DNA of 64,000 nucleotides from Pseudosulfitobacter pseudonitzschiae (GTDB lineage: Bacteria; Pseudomonadota; Alphaproteobacteria; Rhodobacterales; Rhodobacteraceae), in NCBI RefSeq assembly GCF_002222635.1, contig NZ_CP022415.1:3162001-3226000 (forward strand), given 5' to 3'. Under the pieces are notes generated by a model. The model saw only the letters and a list, made by a program, of their open reading frames with translations, ran no database searches and had not been told where the DNA came from. The position numbers and the translations under genes are program-made. Shown piece by piece: positions 63,926 through 64,000 of the stretch. Positions within the stretch are counted from its first letter, which is position 1. Each line of letters opens with the position of its first letter.

Positions 63926-64000
63926 CTATTTCAGATCGAAGCGCTTGCTGATCTTGTTGACCACTTGACCGCTGTCCAGCTTTACGCCTTCGTCAATGGC
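63926..64000 (-). CDS. 3' end of an unidentified gene (runs off the right edge)
   Basis: The last 24 codons are visible: AIDEGVKLDSGQVVNKISKR then FDLK and TAG at 63926. The peptide is charged and not recognised. In Rhodobacter ahcY is found near regA, but this end does not match the usual AhcY carboxy terminus. It is convergent with regA, 14 bases from its stop. The fragment is too short to name. Confidence 0.5.
   Translation of the reverse strand, partial: AIDEGVKLDSGQVVNKISKRFDLK

Noticed and set aside
1-64000. tRNA, rRNA genes or CRISPR arrays
   Set aside because: No cloverleaf-like or rRNA segment and no spaced direct-repeat array was recognised by eye; intergenic gaps are mostly too short to hold them.

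Overview
The window reads as chromosomal DNA from a marine Rhodobacterales (Roseobacter-group) alphaproteobacterium. Supporting evidence is the PhyR-NepR-EcfG general stress response locus, a RegB-SenC-RegA redox locus, AddAB rather than RecBCD, periplasmic MsrA, AmgK/MurU cell-wall recycling, and the hemJ-rho-mnmE-mnmG-rsmG-parA-parB block facing maf-aroE-coaE-dnaQ. The genus cannot be fixed from the sequence alone. Almost every base is coding, and genes are often joined by 4-bp ATGA/GTGA overlaps.

Layout. 1-3.4 kb: general stress response locus (phyR end, nepR, ecfG, HWE/HisKA_2-type kinase, a decayed phospholipase D-like gene, a small membrane protein), with three recognisable sigma-EcfG promoters. 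3.6-12.3 kb: Tat-exported PhoD phosphatase, a two-gene ABC exporter, then hslO-nudix-cca and a second Nudix gene. 12.3-24.8 kb: a response regulator/SpoIIE phosphatase divergent from an Hpt protein, followed by metabolic and repair genes (SDR, ilvA, argG, sulfotransferase, msrA, rbsK, maeB, mutS). 24.8-29 kb: grpE/hrcA divergent from rph-rdgB-hemW. 29-41 kb: the replication-origin region. Genes on the left (parB to hemJ) run leftward and genes on the right (maf to dnaQ) run rightward from a 400-bp AT-rich intergenic stretch carrying DnaA boxes. Two perfect parS sites lie inside rsmG and mnmG. 39.5-48.3 kb: secB, fxsA, a Tim44-domain protein, mltA, an Smr protein, an MFS transporter, a lipoprotein hydrolase, and hslV/hslU split by a membrane-protein gene. 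48.36-50.63 kb: a conserved gene broken by an IS110-family (IS1111-type) element. 50.7-61.1 kb: a long leftward operon (PAS protein, tsaE, amgK, murU, addB, addA, trxA). 61.2-63.9 kb: regB divergent from senC-regA. The last 75 bases hold the 3' end of an unidentified leftward gene.

How the parts work together. PhyR, NepR, EcfG and the kinase form the partner-switching general stress circuit, and the sequence shows the circuit controlling itself and at least one membrane microprotein. The 29-37 kb block combines origin, centromere sites and ParAB. RegB/SenC/RegA would couple respiratory-chain redox state to transcription. AddAB, MutS, RdgB and Nudix enzymes handle DNA and nucleotide damage, while HslO, MsrA, TrxA, HslVU, GrpE and HrcA handle protein damage.

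No tRNA, rRNA, CRISPR array or prophage was recognised. The most notable observations are the interlocked sigma-EcfG promoters, the oriC/parS architecture, and the IS1111-type insertion whose empty target can be reconstructed to the base.
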